A DNA stretch of 64,000 bases from Patulibacter sp. SYSU D01012. GTDB taxonomy: Bacteria > Actinomycetota > Thermoleophilia > Solirubrobacterales > Solirubrobacteraceae. This document shows, in pieces, positions 6,978 to 15,237 of this stretch. The DNA lies in assembly GCF_017916475.1 (NCBI RefSeq), contig NZ_JAFMTB010000004.1:62001-126000 (forward strand), read 5' to 3'. A model generated the notes under the pieces. That model had not been told where the DNA came from. It worked only from the letters and a program-made list of their open reading frames with translations, and did not search any database. Position 1 is the stretch's first letter. Each line of letters starts with the position of its first letter. The position numbers and the translations under genes were made by a program.

Positions 6978-8480
6978 TCAGTCGGCGACGAGCAGCTCGG
7001 CCCGGAGCGCGCCGGCCGCGCCGTCGCGACCGTTCACCGCGGCGATCGCGTCCTCGGCGCCGTCGGCCGGGACCGTCGCCAGCGCGAACCGCTCGAGGAC
7101 CAGGACGTCGCGGACCGCCTCGCCGTCCAGGCCGCTCGCCGCCGTGATCGCCTCGACGACCTCGCGCGGGCCGACCCCGTCGGCGCGTCCGGGGACCAGC
7201 ACGATCCGCGTGCCCGGCTCGTCCGCGCCGTGGTTGAGCTGCGGCTTGCGGCCGCGCCGCGGACGGGCCCGGCGCGCCTCCTCGACCTCCTCGGGCGCGG
7301 CGGCGCCCGCGGGCGCCTCGGCCGCGGCCACGACGGCGGCGGCCTTGCGACGCTCGCCGGCGGGCGTGGTCGCCCCCGGCGCCCACGGCGTCATCGCCAT
7401 GCCGATGTGCTCCTCGATCGCCTCGCGCTCGCGGACCTGCTTCGGCTCGACGAACGTGATGGCGCGCCCCGACGCCCCGGCACGGCCGGTGCGGCCGATG
7501 CGGTGGACGTACGTGTCGGGGGAGCGCGGCACGTCGTAGTTGACGACGTGCGTGACGGTGGAGATGTCCAGGCCGCGGGCGGCGACGTCCGTGGCGACGA
7601 GGATCGGCACGCGGCCGCCCTTGAACGCGAGCATCACGCCGTCGCGCTGACCCTGGGAGAGGTCGCCGTGCAGGGCGCGGACGTTGTTGCCGCGGTCCTT
7701 CAGCAGGCGGAACAGCCGGTCCGTACCGATCTTCGTGCGGCAGAAGACGATGGCCTGGCGGGGGCGCTCGGCGGCGATGACCTCGGCGAGCTTCTCGGGC
7801 TTGTCCTTCGTCGCGACCTCGACGAAGAACTGCTCGACGGTGTCGACGGTGAGCGTGTCGGCCTTGACCTTCACGTGCTCGGGCTCGTACAGGAAGTTGT
7901 CCGCGAGCTTGCGGATCGGCGGCGCCATCGTCGCCGAGAACAGCGCGGTCTGGCGGCCGTTCGGCGTGCGGCGCAGGATCTTCTCGACGTCGTCGAGGAA
8001 GCCCAGGTCGAGCATCTCGTCCGCCTCGTCGAGCACGACGAAGCGGCAGGACCCCAGCTGCAGCGCGCCGCGGTCGATCAGGTCCAGGACGCGCCCGACG
8101 GTGCCGACGACGACGTGGGCGCCGGAGCGCAGGCGCGAGATCTGCTCGCGGATCGGGGCGCCGCCGAACGTGGCGACGACCTCGACGCCCTTGCGCGCGC
8201 CGAAGCCGCGGACGGCCTGGGTCACCTGGATGCACAGCTCGCGGGTCGGCGTCAGGACGAGCGCCTGCGTGTCGTCGTCGGACGGATCGACGTACTCGAC
8301 GATCGGCACGCCGAACGCGGCGGTCTTGCCGGAGCCGGTCTGCGCCTGGCCGATGACGTCGCGCCCCTGCAGCATCGGCGGCATGCCCTGCGCCTGGATC
8401 GGGCTGGGCTTCTCGTACCCGATGTCGCGCAGCGCCTCGAGTACGGGCTCGGACAGGCCTAGGTCGGCGAACGTCGTCAT
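6978..8480 (-). CDS. DEAD-box RNA helicase with DbpA-like RNA-binding domain
   Basis: This 500-residue ATP-dependent RNA helicase has the canonical motifs: the Q motif (GYEKPSPIQ), AQTGSGKT, PTRELCIQ, DEAD within VLDEADEMLD, SAT, and HRIGRTGRAG in the second RecA domain. The last 90 residues or so form a DbpA/CsdA-type RNA-recognition domain (TRIVLVPGRADGVGPREVV onward). The linker is Ala/Glu/Arg-rich. It likely acts in ribosome assembly or mRNA turnover. Motif Ib reads TVGR where TPGR is usual. TAGAGT lies 9 bases before the start. Confidence 0.92.
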   Translation of the reverse strand: MTTFADLGLSEPVLEALRDIGYEKPSPIQAQGMPPMLQGRDVIGQAQTGSGKTAAFGVPIVEYVDPSDDDTQALVLTPTRELCIQVTQAVRGFGARKGVEVVATFGGAPIREQISRLRSGAHVVVGTVGRVLDLIDRGALQLGSCRFVVLDEADEMLDLGFLDDVEKILRRTPNGRQTALFSATMAPPIRKLADNFLYEPEHVKVKADTLTVDTVEQFFVEVATKDKPEKLAEVIAAERPRQAIVFCRTKIGTDRLFRLLKDRGNNVRALHGDLSQGQRDGVMLAFKGGRVPILVATDVAARGLDISTVTHVVNYDVPRSPDTYVHRIGRTGRAGASGRAITFVEPKQVREREAIEEHIGMAMTPWAPGATTPAGERRKAAAVVAAAEAPAGAAAPEEVEEARRARPRRGRKPQLNHGADEPGTRIVLVPGRADGVGPREVVEAITAASGLDGEAVRDVLVLERFALATVPADGAEDAIAAVNGRDGAAGALRAELLVAD

Positions 8481-8489
8481 CAGCCCTGG

Positions 8490-8495
8490 ACTCTA
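8490..8495 (-). promoter_or_regulatory. -10 element of the helicase gene
   Basis: TAGAGT on the minus strand ends 9 bases before the ATG at 8480, so the leader would be only a few bases. Confidence 0.45.
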
Positions 8496-8536
8496 GGCGC
8501 TCGGGGGGCGGCGCACGGCACGGCCTTCCCGCTCGC

Positions 8537-8564
8537 GCGCCCGCGCGGGGCCCCGCGCGGGCGC
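8537..8564. terminator. 28-bp perfect GC palindrome
   Basis: A perfect palindrome with 14-base arms lies 12 bases beyond the stop of the quinone oxidoreductase gene, in the path towards the helicase. It is a probable terminator. Confidence 0.5.
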
Positions 8565-8576
8565 AGGCGCCGCCGC

Positions 8577-9554
8577 CTACGCGTCCGCGACGTCGAGCAC
8601 GAGCTTGCCCGTCGTGCGGCGCTCGACGAGCGCGCGGTGCGCCTCGGCGGCCTGCTCGAGCGGCCACCGTCCCCCGACCACCACCCGCACCTCGCCGCGC
8701 ACCGCGCGGGCGAACAGGTCGGCGAGCGGTGCGCGGAAGCGGCGCTCCGGGTCGTCGAGGGTGTGGAACAGCCAGAAGCCGACCACCGACCGCGAGTGCC
8801 GCAGCAGATGCCCCGTGCGGACCTCGTTCTGCTCCTTGCTCGCGATCCCGCAGACGACGATCCGGCCGAACGGCGCGAGCGCGCGGAGCGACGCGTCGAA
8901 GCCGGGGCCGCCCGCCATGTCGACGACGACGTCGACCCCGCGGCCGCCGTTCGCCTCGACGAGCCGCTCCGTGAGCCCCTCGGCGTCCGGCTCCACCGCC
9001 ACGTCGGCGCCGAGGTCGAGCGCCAGCTGGCGCTTCTCCGCGCTCGACGCCGTGGCGATCACGCGTCCCGCCCCCATCGGCTTCGCGAGCTGGACCGCGA
9101 GCGACCCGGTGCCGCCCGCGGCCGAGTGCACGACGACGGTCTCGCCGCCCTCGAGCCGCCCGCACGTGCGGTGCAGGTGCCAGGCCGTCAGGCCCTGCAC
9201 GAGCAGGCCGAGCGCCTGGTCGTCGTCCAGGCCGTCCGGCAGGGGGACGCACCGCTCCTCGGGCACGACGGCCCACTCCGCGTAGGCGCCGCCGCCCTTC
9301 GTCAGGGCGACGACGCGCTCGCCCGTGTCGGCGCGGACGCCCACGACCTCCTGCCCCGGGACGAGCGGCAGGTGCGCCTTCTGCACGTACTTGTTCTCGC
9401 GCGTGTGGGTGTCCGCGAAGTTCACGCCGACCGCGCGCACCCGGACGAGCACCTCGCCCGGCCCCGGCACGGGCCATGGGACCTCCTCGTGCACGAGGAC
9501 CTCGGGACCCCCGAACTCGTGCTGCCGGATCGCGCGCATCGTCTCCCCGCCCAT
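8577..9554 (-). CDS. zinc-independent quinone oxidoreductase (MDR family)
   Basis: This NADPH-dependent medium-chain reductase has an N-terminal GroES-like domain (VNFADTHTRENKY) and a Rossmann domain with VVHSAAGGTGSLAVQLAK at about residues 150-165. The zinc ligands of alcohol dehydrogenases are absent, as in quinone reductases (QOR) and crotonyl-type reductases. It is divergent from a LysR gene across 41 bases, so the regulator is likely to control it. Two starts are possible. ATG 9554 fits a leaderless mRNA (TACCCT 8 bases upstream). ATG 9539 matches family N-termini (MRAIRQHEFGGPEV) and has GGGGAG only three bases before it. I use 9554 with reservation. Confidence 0.85.
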   Translation of the reverse strand: MGGETMRAIRQHEFGGPEVLVHEEVPWPVPGPGEVLVRVRAVGVNFADTHTRENKYVQKAHLPLVPGQEVVGVRADTGERVVALTKGGGAYAEWAVVPEERCVPLPDGLDDDQALGLLVQGLTAWHLHRTCGRLEGGETVVVHSAAGGTGSLAVQLAKPMGAGRVIATASSAEKRQLALDLGADVAVEPDAEGLTERLVEANGGRGVDVVVDMAGGPGFDASLRALAPFGRIVVCGIASKEQNEVRTGHLLRHSRSVVGFWLFHTLDDPERRFRAPLADLFARAVRGEVRVVVGGRWPLEQAAEAHRALVERRTTGKLVLDVADA

Positions 9555-9562
9555 GGCCGCGC

Positions 9563-9568
9563 AGGGTA
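9563..9568 (-). promoter_or_regulatory. -10 element of the quinone oxidoreductase gene
   Basis: TACCCT on the minus strand ends 8 bases before ATG 9554. Its upstream region overlaps the divergent LysR promoter completely. Confidence 0.45.
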
Positions 9569-9582
9569 GTGACCGGCGCCGC

Positions 9583-9588
9583 TACCGT
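9583..9588 (+). promoter_or_regulatory. -10 element of the LysR gene
   Basis: TACCGT ends 7 bases before the GTG at 9596. With the divergent hexamer at 9563-9568 it forms GGTAG-N12-CTACC, which may also serve as the regulator site. Confidence 0.45.
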
Positions 9589-9595
9589 CGTCCCC

Positions 9596-10480
9596 GTGGC
9601 CGCCGACCCGCCCGTCCGCCCGCCGGACCTCGCCGAGCTGCGGGGCCTCGTGGCGGCCGTCCACCACGGGTCGATCGGCGCGGCGGCGAAGGAGCTGGGG
9701 GTCTCGCAGCCGGCGCTGAGCAAGCGCCTGCGCCAGCTCGAGACGGTCGTCGGCGTGCCGCTGCTCGAACGCTCCCCGCGCGGGGTCGTGCCGACCGACG
9801 CCGGCCGGCAGCTGCTCTTCCCCGCCCAGCGCGTCCTCGACGAGCTCGCCGACGTCGAGCGGGCCGTGCTGCGGCTGCGCGGGCGGCCCCGCTCCGTGCG
9901 CCTGGCCGCCAGCGCCGCGGTGACCGAGTCGCTGCTGCCGCCGCTGCTGGCCAGCTACCACCGCGGGCGCGACCAGGAGCCCGTCGAGCTCGTGGTCTGC
10001 TCGTCCACGTTCGTCCGCGAGCTCATGGCGTCGGGCGGGGTCGACGTCGGGATCGCAGCGTCCGGCCCCGGCGAGGACCCGGACCTGGAGGCCTTCGCCC
10101 ACGACGAGCTCGTCGTCGCCGTGCCGCAGGGACACCCGTGGGCGGGGCTCGCGGCGGTGCCGGACCGCGAGCTCGTCGGCCAGCGACTCGTGCTGCGCGA
10201 GCCCGGGGCCAACCAGCGCCAGACCGCGGAGTCGCTCCTGGCGGACCGCGGGCTCGAGCTGCCCGAGCCGCGCGCCGAGGTGCGCTCGACGGCCGAGGCG
10301 CTGCAGGTGGCCCGCGAGACGGGCGCCCCCGCCCTGCTCTCCCGCCTGTCGCTGCCCGCCGACCCCGGCATGCCGGTGCGCCCGGTGGCCCCGGCGCTGC
10401 CGCGGCGCTTCGTCGTGCTCGTCGGCCCGGGCCGCGACCTGCCGGGCGTCCGACGCCTGGTCGCGGCGCTCCGGCGCTGA
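9596..10480 (+). CDS. LysR-family transcriptional regulator
   Basis: This 294-residue regulator has the winged helix-turn-helix at its N-terminus (GSIGAAAKELGVSQPALSKRLRQLE) followed by LLERSPRGVVPTDAG, and a periplasmic-binding-like effector domain from about residue 90. The N-terminal helix region begins slightly late compared with typical members. Divergence from the quinone oxidoreductase gene, with overlapping promoters, suggests autoregulation and control of that gene. The inducer is unknown. The GTG start is set by the -10 hexamer 7 bases before it. Confidence 0.9.
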   Translation: MAADPPVRPPDLAELRGLVAAVHHGSIGAAAKELGVSQPALSKRLRQLETVVGVPLLERSPRGVVPTDAGRQLLFPAQRVLDELADVERAVLRLRGRPRSVRLAASAAVTESLLPPLLASYHRGRDQEPVELVVCSSTFVRELMASGGVDVGIAASGPGEDPDLEAFAHDELVVAVPQGHPWAGLAAVPDRELVGQRLVLREPGANQRQTAESLLADRGLELPEPRAEVRSTAEALQVARETGAPALLSRLSLPADPGMPVRPVAPALPRRFVVLVGPGRDLPGVRRLVAALRR

Positions 10481-10891
10481 CGGGGTCATTCCGTCCGCCT
10501 ATCCACCACGCCGGCGGACGGTCCGTCGCTCACGTGCCGAACGCCACGTGCCATCCGGCACGAGCAGGCCACCCTGAGCGCGGATGGTGACTCGCGGCAC
10601 ACGAAATCCATATCCGACGGTTATGGGTCTCTGCCTGATCGAGGACTACCCCCGCCGGACGCCCGGAGCGATACTCCTCGTGTCGGTTCGCCGACTCCGC
10701 CGCGTCTCTCTCCTCCTCTCCCCTCGCGGCGGATCTCTCCCATCGTCGTGCCCCGGGGCCTCGCGCCCCGGGAGCCGACGAGCCTTCCCGCGGATCGCGC
10801 GGCCGCCTCCGTAGTCCGCCCCCACGGTGCGGTAGTCCTCCTGTGACGGCCCGCCCCTCGTCGGACCGCCCGGGGTGCGAAGCTGCCCGAC
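10481..10891. other. longest gene-free stretch; possible structured RNA
   Basis: This 411-base spacer separates the LysR gene from cydD. I find no convincing protein gene. A frame on the plus strand (10584-10814) looks like chance: Arg/Pro/Ser-rich and without coding bias. The first 160 bases are less GC-rich than the rest of the window; the remainder contains the nested hairpins described at 10641-10840. The bases before cydD hold only a weak -10 match, GAAGCT, at 10879-10884. Confidence 0.6.
10641..10840. ncRNA. candidate structured RNA upstream of cydDC
   Basis: The element is bounded by a perfect 10-base inverted repeat, GAGGACTACC (10641-10650) and GGTAGTCCTC (10831-10840). Inside are a GTCGG-TTCG-CCGAC tetraloop hairpin (10682-10695), an 8-bp stem with a pyrimidine-rich loop (10697-10704 with 10725-10732), a two-part stem (10743-10748 with 10776-10781, then 10752-10759 with 10765-10772), and a 5-bp hairpin (10788-10802). 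GTAGTCC also occurs at 10811-10817, so GGACTAC near 10643 has two alternative partners. No known riboswitch or RNA family was recognised and the strand is undetermined. GC-rich DNA makes chance hairpins common. Confidence 0.3.
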
Positions 10892-12574
10892 GTGGGTCCG
10901 CCGCGCAAGGAGCTCCTCGACGCCGTCCCGGGCCTCCGGGCCCAGCTCGTGAAGGCGGTGGTCCTGGCCGTCGGCGAGAGCGTCGGCACGATCGCCCAGG
11001 CCGTCCTGCTCGCGCACGCGATCGCGATCGGCGTCCTGGGGCTCGACGACCCGATCGCCCCCACCCTGATCGGGCTCGCGGCCGCCGTCCTGGTGCGCAT
11101 GGGCTTCGCCGCGTGGAGCGAGACGAGCGGCCGCGCCGCCGGGCGGCGCGCCGTGGCGCAGCTGCGCGAGCGGGCGGTCGCCACCGCCCTGCGTCGCGCG
11201 TCCGAGTCCGTCGGCGAGCGCCGGCCCGGCGAGCTGGCCGCCAGCTGGGTCCACGGGTCCGACGCCGTCGCGACGTACGTCGGGCGCTACCTGCCCGCGT
11301 CCGTCGTCGCCGGCGTCGCGCCGATCCTCGTCTTCGCCGCCGTGCTGTGGTTCGACCCGCTCAGCGCGGGCCTGCTGGCGATCGCGGCCCCGATCGTCGT
11401 CGTCTTCCTGATCCTCGTCGGGTTCCGCGCGCAGGACGCGGCCGAGCTGCGCCACGCCAGCCTGACCCTCCTGGGCGGGCACCTGCTCGACGTGCTCCGC
11501 GGCCTGCCGGTGCTGCGCGCGTACCGGCGCGAGGACGTGCAGGCCGAGCAGGTCCGTGCCGCCGGCGAGCACTACCGCGCGGGCACGATGGCCACGCTGC
11601 GCGAGGCGTTCCTCTCCGGCCTGGTGCTCGAGTTCATGGCGATGCTCGGCACCGCGCTCGTCGCCGTCGCCTGCGGCATCCGCCTGGCGGGCGGCCACAT
11701 GGGCTTCGGCGACGCGATCGCGGCCCTGGTCCTGGCGCCGGAGGTGTTCCTGCCGCTGCGGCGCCTGGGCGCCGAGTTCCATGCGTCCGCCGACGCGGAG
11801 CCGCTGCTGAAGGAGCTGGCCGCGATGGCCGGCCCCGGGGCCGACGACGAGACCCACCTGCCGGGGGCGACGCCCGCGCCCGCCCCCGCCGGCGGCCCGG
11901 TCCCCGACCCCGGCGCCCACGACCTGCGCCTGGACGGCGTCGTCGTGCGGCACCCGGACCGGCGCGACCCGGCGCTGGACGGCCTGACGGCCACGCTCCC
12001 GGCCGGGCGGACCACGCTGCTGCTCGGGCCTTCGGGATCCGGCAAGACGACGGTCCTGCGGCTGCTGCTCGCGCTGCGGGCCGCCGACGCCGGCACGGTG
12101 ACCTGCGACGGCGTCGACCTGCGCCAGGTCGACCGCGCGGCCTGGCACGAGCGGATCGCCTGGATCCCCCAGCACCCCGTGCTGCTGCCGGCGTCGCTGC
12201 GCGAGAACGTCGCGTTCGGCCGCCCCGCCGACGACGACGCCGTCCTCGACGTGCTCGGCCGCGTCGGCCTGGGCCCCCTCGTCGCCTCGCTGCCGGCCGG
12301 CCTCGACACGCCCCTGGGCGACGCCGACCTGCCGCTGTCGGCCGGCGAGCGCCGCCGGCTCGGCGTGGCGCGCGCGCTGCTGCGCGACCCGCGTCTGGTC
12401 CTCGTCGACGAGCCGACGGCCAACCTGGACCGCGTCACCGCCGAGGGCGTCACCGACGCGCTGGCCGCGCTGCTCGCCGGACGCACCGCCGTCGTGGCCA
12501 CCCACGACGAGCTGCCGCGCCGCCTGGCCGACCACGTGCTCGACGTCCGCCCCACGACGGAGGCCGCGCGATGA
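10892..12574 (+). CDS. cydD: thiol reductant ABC exporter subunit CydD
   Basis: This 560-residue half-transporter has an N-terminal six-helix membrane domain (about residues 15-300) and a C-terminal ATPase with Walker A GPSGSGKT (Lys about 385), signature LSAGERRRLGVARAL, and Walker B LVLVDEPTANLD. Together with CydC it forms the heterodimeric exporter of reduced thiols or haem-linked cargo required for assembly of cytochrome bd oxidase. The gene order cydD-cydC with an ATGA overlap supports the call over a generic ABC exporter. No cydAB genes are in the window. The GTG start gives VGPPRKELLDAVPGL. Confidence 0.85.
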   Translation: MGPPRKELLDAVPGLRAQLVKAVVLAVGESVGTIAQAVLLAHAIAIGVLGLDDPIAPTLIGLAAAVLVRMGFAAWSETSGRAAGRRAVAQLRERAVATALRRASESVGERRPGELAASWVHGSDAVATYVGRYLPASVVAGVAPILVFAAVLWFDPLSAGLLAIAAPIVVVFLILVGFRAQDAAELRHASLTLLGGHLLDVLRGLPVLRAYRREDVQAEQVRAAGEHYRAGTMATLREAFLSGLVLEFMAMLGTALVAVACGIRLAGGHMGFGDAIAALVLAPEVFLPLRRLGAEFHASADAEPLLKELAAMAGPGADDETHLPGATPAPAPAGGPVPDPGAHDLRLDGVVVRHPDRRDPALDGLTATLPAGRTTLLLGPSGSGKTTVLRLLLALRAADAGTVTCDGVDLRQVDRAAWHERIAWIPQHPVLLPASLRENVAFGRPADDDAVLDVLGRVGLGPLVASLPAGLDTPLGDADLPLSAGERRRLGVARALLRDPRLVLVDEPTANLDRVTAEGVTDALAALLAGRTAVVATHDELPRRLADHVLDVRPTTEAAR

Positions 12575-14241
12575 TCGCCGCGATCCGCCGCGCGCTGCGG
12601 CTGGCCACCCCCGCCGAGCGCCGCAAGCTCTACCTGTCCGCGCTGCTCGGCGTCCTCGCCGGCGCGGCCGGCACCGCCCTGCTCGCGCTCTCCGGCTACC
12701 TGATCTCGAAGGCGTCGCAGGCCCCGCCCGTCCTCTCGCTCACGGTCGCGATCGTCGGCGTGCGCGGGTTCGGCGTGCTGCGCGCCGTCGCCCGCTACGG
12801 CGAGCGCCTCGTCAGCCACGACGCCGCCCTCGGGATCCTCGCGCGGCTGCGCGCCGACGCGTTCGCCGCCGTCGCCCGCCGCCCCGCGGCGGCCGGCACC
12901 CAGGTCGCGGACCGCCTGGTCGCGGACGTCGACCGGGTGCAGGACGCGTACCTGCGCTCGCTCTCGCCCCTGTCGGTCGCGGTGGTGATCAGCGCGGCGT
13001 CGCTCGTCGTGGCCGCGATCTTCCTGCCCGTCGCCGCCGCCGTGCTCGCGGGCGTGCTGCTGGCCGGCGCCGTCGCGCTGCCGCTGCGCGCCGCGACGCT
13101 GGCCCGTGAGGCGACGGTGCGCCGCGCCCCGCTGCGCGCCGCGCTCGTGCGCGAGATCGCCACGGCGCTCGACGCCGCCCCCGAGCTCGTCGTCGCCGGC
13201 CTGGCCGACGAGCAGATCGAGCGCATCCGCCGCGCCGGGGCGGAGCTCGACCGGATCGACCGGCAGGAGGGCCGCGCGACGGCGCTCGTCGGCGCCGCCG
13301 CCACGGCCGTCGGCGGCCTGGGCGCCGCCGCGATCCTCGCCGTCGCGCTGCCGGCGGCGTCCGGCGGCGACCTCGATCCGATCCTCGTCGGCATGCTCGC
13401 CCTGCTGGTGCTCGGCGTCGGCGAGGCGATCGGCGTGCTGCCCGGAGCGGCCCGCGAGCTGCGCGGCACCGCCGAGGCGGTCGCCCGGGTCGAGGGGCTG
13501 CTCGGCGCGGCCGCCGACGCCCCCGCCGCGCCGACGGACGCGGGCGACGCCCCGTCGCCCGCCGACGCCCGCGTCGTGCTCGAGGACGTGCGGGTGCGCC
13601 GCGGCGGCCGCCCCGTGCTGCGCGGCGTCGACCTGACCCTGCAGCCGGGCGAGCGCGTCGCGCTCGTGGGCCCCAGCGGCGCCGGCAAGAGCACGATCGG
13701 CGAGCTGCTCGTGGGCTTCCTGCCGCCCGAGGACGTCGCGGGCGTCGCCACGCTCGGCGGCGTGCCTCTGGGCGACCTGCCGGTCCACGTCCTGCGCCGC
13801 GAGGTCCTGCACGTCCCCCAGGACCCGTACCTGTTCGACGCGGACCTGCGCGCCAACCTGGTGCTGGCGCGGCCGGACGCGCGCGACGACGAGCTGATCG
13901 CCGCCCTGCGCCTGGTGGGCGCCGGGCCGTGGTTCGACGGCCTGCGCGACGGCCTGGCGACGCGGCTGGGCGAGCGCGGCGGGCACCTGTCCGGCGGCGA
14001 GCGCCAGCGGGTCGGCCTGGCGCGCGTGGCGCTGGCGACCGACGCGCGGCTGCTCGTCCTGGACGAGCCGGTCAGCCACCTGCCGCCCGCCGACGGCCTG
14101 GGGGTGCTGCGGGCGCTGCTCGACGCGGACCCGTCGCGCGGGGCGCTCATCATCGCCCACCGGGCCGAGGAGGCCGCGCTCGCCGCGCGCCGCGTCGAGC
14201 TCGCCGCGGACGGCACCGTGCGCGCGGCCGCCGCCCACTAG
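12571..14241 (+). CDS. cydC: thiol reductant ABC exporter subunit CydC
   Basis: This 556-residue partner of CydD has six membrane helices and the characteristic LSGYLISKASQAP and VARYGERLVSHDAAL segments of CydC. The ATPase domain has Walker A GPSGAGKST (Lys about 373), signature LSGGERQRVGLARVAL and Walker B RLLVLDEPVSHLP. The usual Thr/Ala after the Walker B Glu-Pro is Val, a minor deviation. It starts with ATG inside the cydD stop (ATGA). Its own TAG stop forms part of the TAGCCT -10 hexamer of the next gene. Confidence 0.87.
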   Translation: MIAAIRRALRLATPAERRKLYLSALLGVLAGAAGTALLALSGYLISKASQAPPVLSLTVAIVGVRGFGVLRAVARYGERLVSHDAALGILARLRADAFAAVARRPAAAGTQVADRLVADVDRVQDAYLRSLSPLSVAVVISAASLVVAAIFLPVAAAVLAGVLLAGAVALPLRAATLAREATVRRAPLRAALVREIATALDAAPELVVAGLADEQIERIRRAGAELDRIDRQEGRATALVGAAATAVGGLGAAAILAVALPAASGGDLDPILVGMLALLVLGVGEAIGVLPGAARELRGTAEAVARVEGLLGAAADAPAAPTDAGDAPSPADARVVLEDVRVRRGGRPVLRGVDLTLQPGERVALVGPSGAGKSTIGELLVGFLPPEDVAGVATLGGVPLGDLPVHVLRREVLHVPQDPYLFDADLRANLVLARPDARDDELIAALRLVGAGPWFDGLRDGLATRLGERGGHLSGGERQRVGLARVALATDARLLVLDEPVSHLPPADGLGVLRALLDADPSRGALIIAHRAEEAALAARRVELAADGTVRAAAAH

Positions 14242-14244
14242 CCT
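14239..14244 (+). promoter_or_regulatory. -10 element of the PfkB-family gene, overlapping the cydC stop
   Basis: TAGCCT ends 8 bases before the ATG at 14253. Its first three bases are the cydC stop codon. Confidence 0.45.
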
Positions 14245-14252
14245 CCTACGCC

Positions 14253-15206
14253 ATGACCATCACCGTCGTCGGCTCCATCGCGTTCGATGGCCTCGAGACC
14301 CCCCACGGCGTCCGGGAGCGCATCCCGGGCGGCGCCGCCTTCCACTTCGCCCAGGCGGCGTCCTTCTTCACGGACGTGCGCGTCGTGGGACCGGTCGGCG
14401 ACGACTACACGGACGAGCACATGGCGCTGCTCGCCACCCGCGGCACGAACACGGACGACGTGGAGCGCGTCGCCGGCGGCAAGACCTTCTTCTGGAAGGG
14501 CAAGTACCACGACGACCTGAACACGCGCGACACGATCACGACCGAGCTGAACGTCTTCGAGACGTTCGACCCGAAGCTCTCGCAGGAGAGCCGCGACGCC
14601 GACGTGCTGTTCCTGGCCAACATCGTCCCGGGCGTGCAGCGCGCCGTGCGGGCGCAGTCGAGCCCGAAGTGGGCGGCGCTCGACTCGATGAACCTGTGGA
14701 TCGACATCGCCCGCGACGACCTCGTCGCGGCGATCGGCGAGGTCGACTGCCTGATCCTCAACGACGAGGAGCTGCAGCAGCTGACCGAGGCGCCGACGAC
14801 CTACGCGGCCGCGCAGGCCGTCTTCGGCTGGGACGCGTCGCCGTCGGCGATCGTCTGCAAGCAGGGCTCGTACGGCGCGCAGCTGTTCACGAAGGACGGC
14901 GGCGGCTTCACCGTCCCCGTCTTCCCGCTCGACCGGGTCGTCGACCCGACGGGCGCCGGCGACACGTTCGCGGGCGGCCTGGTCGGCTACGTCGCGGCGC
15001 GGCTGGCCGCCGACCCGTCGCTGACGGTCGACCGCGACGTCCTCGCGTCCGCGCTCATCCACGGCACCGCGACGGCCTCGCACAACGTCGAGGACTTCGG
15101 CTCCGAGAAGCTCTACGGCCTGCCGGGCAGCGCCGTGCAGGAGCGCATCGAGCGCCTGCACGAGCTGGTGCGACTGACCCCCGCGCCGGTCGACCTGCGC
15201 GCCTGA
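14253..15206 (+). CDS. PfkB-family carbohydrate kinase
   Basis: This 317-residue kinase of the ribokinase/PfkB superfamily has the N-terminal GG pair in RIPGGAAFHFAQAA and the C-terminal signature DPTGAGDTFAGG with catalytic Asp near residue 237. GPVGDDYTDE matches the sugar-binding half. The substrate is not clear; nucleoside or sugar kinases are both possible. It contains more lysine and asparagine than neighbouring proteins. It lies 11 bases beyond cydC but probably has its own promoter. It is convergent with the acetyltransferase gene. Confidence 0.88.
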   Translation: MTITVVGSIAFDGLETPHGVRERIPGGAAFHFAQAASFFTDVRVVGPVGDDYTDEHMALLATRGTNTDDVERVAGGKTFFWKGKYHDDLNTRDTITTELNVFETFDPKLSQESRDADVLFLANIVPGVQRAVRAQSSPKWAALDSMNLWIDIARDDLVAAIGEVDCLILNDEELQQLTEAPTTYAAAQAVFGWDASPSAIVCKQGSYGAQLFTKDGGGFTVPVFPLDRVVDPTGAGDTFAGGLVGYVAARLAADPSLTVDRDVLASALIHGTATASHNVEDFGSEKLYGLPGSAVQERIERLHELVRLTPAPVDLRA

Positions 15207-15237
15207 GCCGCCCGCGGCGCGCGCGCCGGCGGCCGCC

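Noticed and set aside
9565-9586. GGTAG-N12-CTACC as a firm LysR operator
   Set aside because: Each arm is largely formed by the divergent -10 hexamers, so the symmetry may be a by-product of two promoters; kept only as a possibility.
10584-10814. A 76-codon frame in the LysR-cydD spacer
   Set aside because: Arg/Pro/Ser-rich composition, no ribosome site, no recognisable fold, and it runs through the nested inverted repeats of the candidate RNA.
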